Position numbers and translations under genes: made by a program | DNA from: Sphingopyxis microcysteis | Lineage (GTDB): Bacteria > Pseudomonadota > Alphaproteobacteria > Sphingomonadales > Sphingomonadaceae | Direction: 5' to 3' | DNA length: 64,000 bases | Assembly (NCBI RefSeq): GCF_012274265.1 | Contig: NZ_JAANYY010000004.1 | Span: 248,001-312,000 of the forward strand | In this document: positions 62,173 through 64,000 of the stretch, piece by piece | Layout of the letters: each line of letters starts with the position of its first letter | Position numbering within the stretch: the first letter of the stretch is position 1 | Notes under the pieces: generated by a model | Seen by the model: only the letters and a program-made list of their open reading frames with translations | Database searches by the model: none | Told to the model about the DNA's origin: nothing

Positions 62173-63291
62173 ATGAACTGGTTTGGCCGGAAGGCTGCGC
62201 AGTCCGCTGCGCGGCCTGCTTTGTCGCGGGTGTATGGGGCATATGGGGTGATGGGCGGTGCGCCCGCGCCCTTGTCGTTCGAGGCGCAGGTGCGCGAGGG
62301 GTATCTGTCCAATGCGATCGTGCAGCGGGCGGTGCGGCTGGTGGCCGAGGCGGCCGGAAGCGCGCCGATCGTTGCGAGCGATCCGGCGCTGGGGGCGCTG
62401 GTGGCGGCGACGTCGGGCGGGCAGGGGCTCGTTGAGACGCTCGCGTCGCAGCTGTTGCTCCACGGCAATGGCTATGTGCAGATCTTGACCGATGGCGCGG
62501 GGGCGGCGGCGGAGCTGTTTGCGCTGCGTCCCGAGCGGGTAACGGTCGAGGCGGATAGCCGCGGGTGGCCGGTCGCCTATCGGTACAAGGCGGGCGGGTC
62601 GGCGGTGGTGCTGCCCGCCGAGGATGGCGCGGGGCGGACGGCGGTGGTGCATGTGAAGGCGCTGCACCCGCTGGACGATCATTATGGCGCGGGGTGCCTG
62701 GGCGCGGCGGCGGGCGCGATTGCGGCGCATAATGCCGCGGCGAAATGGAATGCGGCGCTGCTTGAGAATGCGGCGCGGCCGTCGGGGGCGCTGGTGCATG
62801 ATCCGGGCGACAAGGGGATGCCGTTGTCGGCGGAGCAGGTCGAGCGGCTGCGCGAGGAGCTGAGCGAGAGTTTTGCGGGCGGGGCGAATGCGGGGCGGCC
62901 GTTGCTGCTGGAGGGCGGGCTCAAGTGGCAGGCGCTGTCGCTGACGCCTGCCGAGATGGATTTCCTGGCGCTCAAGGAGTCGAGCGCGCGCGAGATTGCG
63001 ATGGCGTTCGGGGTGCCGCCGATGCTGCTCGGGCTGCCCGGCGATGCGACCTACGCCAATTACCGCGAGGCCAATCGGGCGCTTTGGCGGCTGACGGTGC
63101 TGCCGCTCTGCGCGAAGATTTTGGGGGCGGTGGCGCAGGGGCTGCGCGGGTGGTTCGACAGGGCGGAGCTGCGGGTCGACCTGGATCAGGTGCCGGCGCT
63201 GGCGGAGGACCGGATGGCGCTGTGGCACGAGGTGTCGGCGGCGGACTGGTTGAGCGCGGACGAGAAGAAGGCGTTGTTGGGGGTGGCGTAG
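62173..63291 (+). CDS. phage/GTA portal protein (HK97 family)
   Basis: A 372-aa portal of the HK97/phage_portal family (GTA gp3). It shows LSNAIVQRAVRLVAEAAGSAPIV, LLLHGNGYVQIL, VVHVKALHPLDDHYGAGCLGAAAGAIAAHNAAAKWNAALLENAARPSGALVHDP and FLALKESSAREIAMAFGVPPMLLGLPGDATYANYREANRALWRLTVLPL. It is slightly shorter than phage versions, as in GTAs. CGGAGG sits before ATG 62173. GC is high again after the AT-rich cassette. Confidence 0.93.
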   Translation: MNWFGRKAAQSAARPALSRVYGAYGVMGGAPAPLSFEAQVREGYLSNAIVQRAVRLVAEAAGSAPIVASDPALGALVAATSGGQGLVETLASQLLLHGNGYVQILTDGAGAAAELFALRPERVTVEADSRGWPVAYRYKAGGSAVVLPAEDGAGRTAVVHVKALHPLDDHYGAGCLGAAAGAIAAHNAAAKWNAALLENAARPSGALVHDPGDKGMPLSAEQVERLREELSESFAGGANAGRPLLLEGGLKWQALSLTPAEMDFLALKESSAREIAMAFGVPPMLLGLPGDATYANYREANRALWRLTVLPLCAKILGAVAQGLRGWFDRAELRVDLDQVPALAEDRMALWHEVSAADWLSADEKKALLGVA

Positions 63292-63304
63292 CGTTTGCGG
63301 GCGA

Positions 63305-63381
63305 CGGCCCACCCCCACCCAGCTTCGCCTAGGCAGCAAGCTGCCAAGGCTGCGCAACCCTCCCCCATCCCAGGGGGAGGG
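63305..63381. repeat. extragenic repeat family B, copy inside the packaging cluster
   Basis: CCCACCCCCACCCAGCTTCG, GGCAGCAAGCTGCC and CCCTCCCCCATCCCAGGGGGAGGG. The repeat is shared with purely chromosomal intergenic regions and sits between portal and DUF6127 genes. Confidence 0.85.
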
Positions 63382-63401
63382 ATTTTTGTGAGGACATCGA
63401 C

Positions 63402-63710
63402 ATGGATGAGGAAGAGGCGCTGGCGCGGTTGATCGCGCTGGCGGGGACGAGTGCGCCCGATGCGGCCTTGCTGCGCGCGGTGGTCGAGGAGGCAAGCGAG
63501 CTGGGGGCGCGGCGGGCGCTGGCGCGGCTGGGGCTGGCCGATGCGGCGGCGCGCGACGACATGGCCGACCTGCGCCAGCTGCTCGGCGCGTGGCGCGACG
63601 CCAAGACGAGCGCGTGGAAGGCGGCGGTCGACTGGGCGGTGCGCGCGATGCTGGCAATGCTGGTCGTGGGGCTGGCGGTGAAGCTGGGGCTGCCGGGGCT
63701 GTTGCGGTGA
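63402..63710 (+). CDS. DUF6127 family membrane protein of GTA cluster
   Basis: 102 aa. A charged N-terminal helical part (ALARLIALAGTSAPDAALLRAVVEEASELGARRALARLGLADAAARDDMADLRQLLGAWRDAK) is followed by one TM helix (WAVRAMLAMLVVGLAVKLGLPGLL). DUF6127 genes lie between portal and prohead protease in sphingomonad and related GTA-like clusters (family knowledge). The function is unknown. Confidence 0.82.
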   Translation: MDEEEALARLIALAGTSAPDAALLRAVVEEASELGARRALARLGLADAAARDDMADLRQLLGAWRDAKTSAWKAAVDWAVRAMLAMLVVGLAVKLGLPGLLR

Positions 63711-63719
63711 GGGTGCACG

Positions 63720-63915
63720 CGGTGCTGGATAGAGGTTCACGCGGAGACGCGGAGGCGCGGAGGGAAGAAAGAGATTCGCGCAGAGGCGCAGAGAACGCAG
63801 AGGCGTTGGCGTGGAAATCGGCGGCGCAATCCGGTGTACACGTTGGGGAAATGAGGGCGGCTTTGCCGCCTTTTTCTTGCTCTCCGTCCTCTGCGTCTTG
63901 GCGCGAACAATCCGT
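63720..63915. repeat. CGCGGAGACGCGGAGGCGCGGAG-type repeat with inverted partner
   Basis: TTCACGCGGAGACGCGGAGG and GATTCGCGCAGAGGCGCAGA are direct relatives; CCTCTGCGTCTTGGCGCGAAC at about 63890-63910 is the inverse. The right arm lies inside the first codons of the prohead protease gene. Confidence 0.75.
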
Positions 63916-64000
63916 CGTCCGCTTTGCTGGCTATGCGGCGGTGTTCGATCGGGTCGATCGTGGGGGCGATGTCGTGCGGGCGGGGGCGTTTGCGGCGAGT
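63851..64000 (+). CDS. HK97-type prohead protease, N-terminal part (3' truncated)
   Basis: The 50 visible residues begin MRAALPPFSCSPSSASWREQ and run on into SVVRFAGYAAVFDRVDRGGDVVRAGAFAAS before the window ends. FAGYAAVFDRVDRGGDVVRAGAF is the start of the HK97-type prohead protease (U35, GTA gp4) that matures the capsid. The first 20 residues are encoded by repeat-like DNA and have no homology, so translation may begin elsewhere; GGGGA precedes the ATG used. Confidence 0.82.
   Translation, partial: MRAALPPFSCSPSSASWREQSVVRFAGYAAVFDRVDRGGDVVRAGAFAAS

Noticed and set aside
59219-64000. Active complete prophage
   Set aside because: Only packaging genes are seen before the window ends, with no integrase, repressor or attachment site next to rbfA. 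The gene order fits a GTA-like cluster better, though the rest is out of view.

Overview
The window is 64 kb of high-GC, densely coding chromosomal DNA from an alphaproteobacterium, most likely a sphingomonad (Sphingopyxis/Sphingomonas-like). The assignment rests on several things: a Zur gene beside a MerC-domain gene, a fused pabB-pabC gene, rimP-nusA-ylxR(DUF448)-infB-rbfA next to a gene-transfer-agent-like phage gene cluster with a DUF6127 gene, and many intergenic palindromes of the CGTCATCCCGGC type. Gene starts are often GTG or TTG, and neighbouring genes commonly share a 4-base ATGA overlap.

Layout. 1-3413: end of an unidentified gene, a secreted protein, AMP nucleosidase and a peroxiredoxin. 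3681-7542: a complete 3.86-kb IS1595-type transposon. It has 32-bp perfect inverted ends, an 8-bp direct repeat of the target, a DDE transposase, and four passenger genes (coiled-coil/winged-helix-like protein, ParA-like ATPase, DUF6471-like small protein, two-TM protein). It sits inside a copy of a host extragenic repeat. 7679-16000: YqgE, DUF481 outer-membrane protein, VOC protein, Tat-exported M20-like peptidase with altered metal ligands, GIY-YIG protein, class I fumarase, Zur and MerC protein. 16075-17832: a nitric-oxide-type module (Rrf2 regulator, truncated haemoglobin, membrane protein, DUF1971). 17829-26190: acyl-CoA ligase, PabBC, aspartate aminotransferase, a 35-aa membrane peptide overlapping exported MsrA, and a beta-lactamase-fold lipoprotein.

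26406-38125: energy and fatty-acid metabolism (sucC, etfBA, phosphotransferase-DUF6285 fusion, acyl-CoA dehydrogenase, amidohydrolase, quinone oxidoreductase). Two of these transcription units share a GTTTACGTAA site. 38222-52414: kynA, DUF885, nhaA, an inner-membrane glycosyltransferase with a probable envelope partner, TauE/TIGR02186, a HerA-like ATPase, SleB-type hydrolase, a cold-shock protein, and a membrane protein preceded by a G13 tract. 52589-59051: the rimP-nusA-DUF448-infB-DUF1697-rbfA translation/transcription operon.

59219-64000 (continues off the end): a GTA-like or domesticated prophage head-packaging cluster (small terminase-like, large terminase, portal, DUF6127, prohead protease). 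It is interrupted by a lower-GC two-gene cassette (63-aa protein plus Clp-fold SDH-type serine protease) between terminase and portal. The two most unusual objects are the passenger-carrying transposon and this protease cassette.
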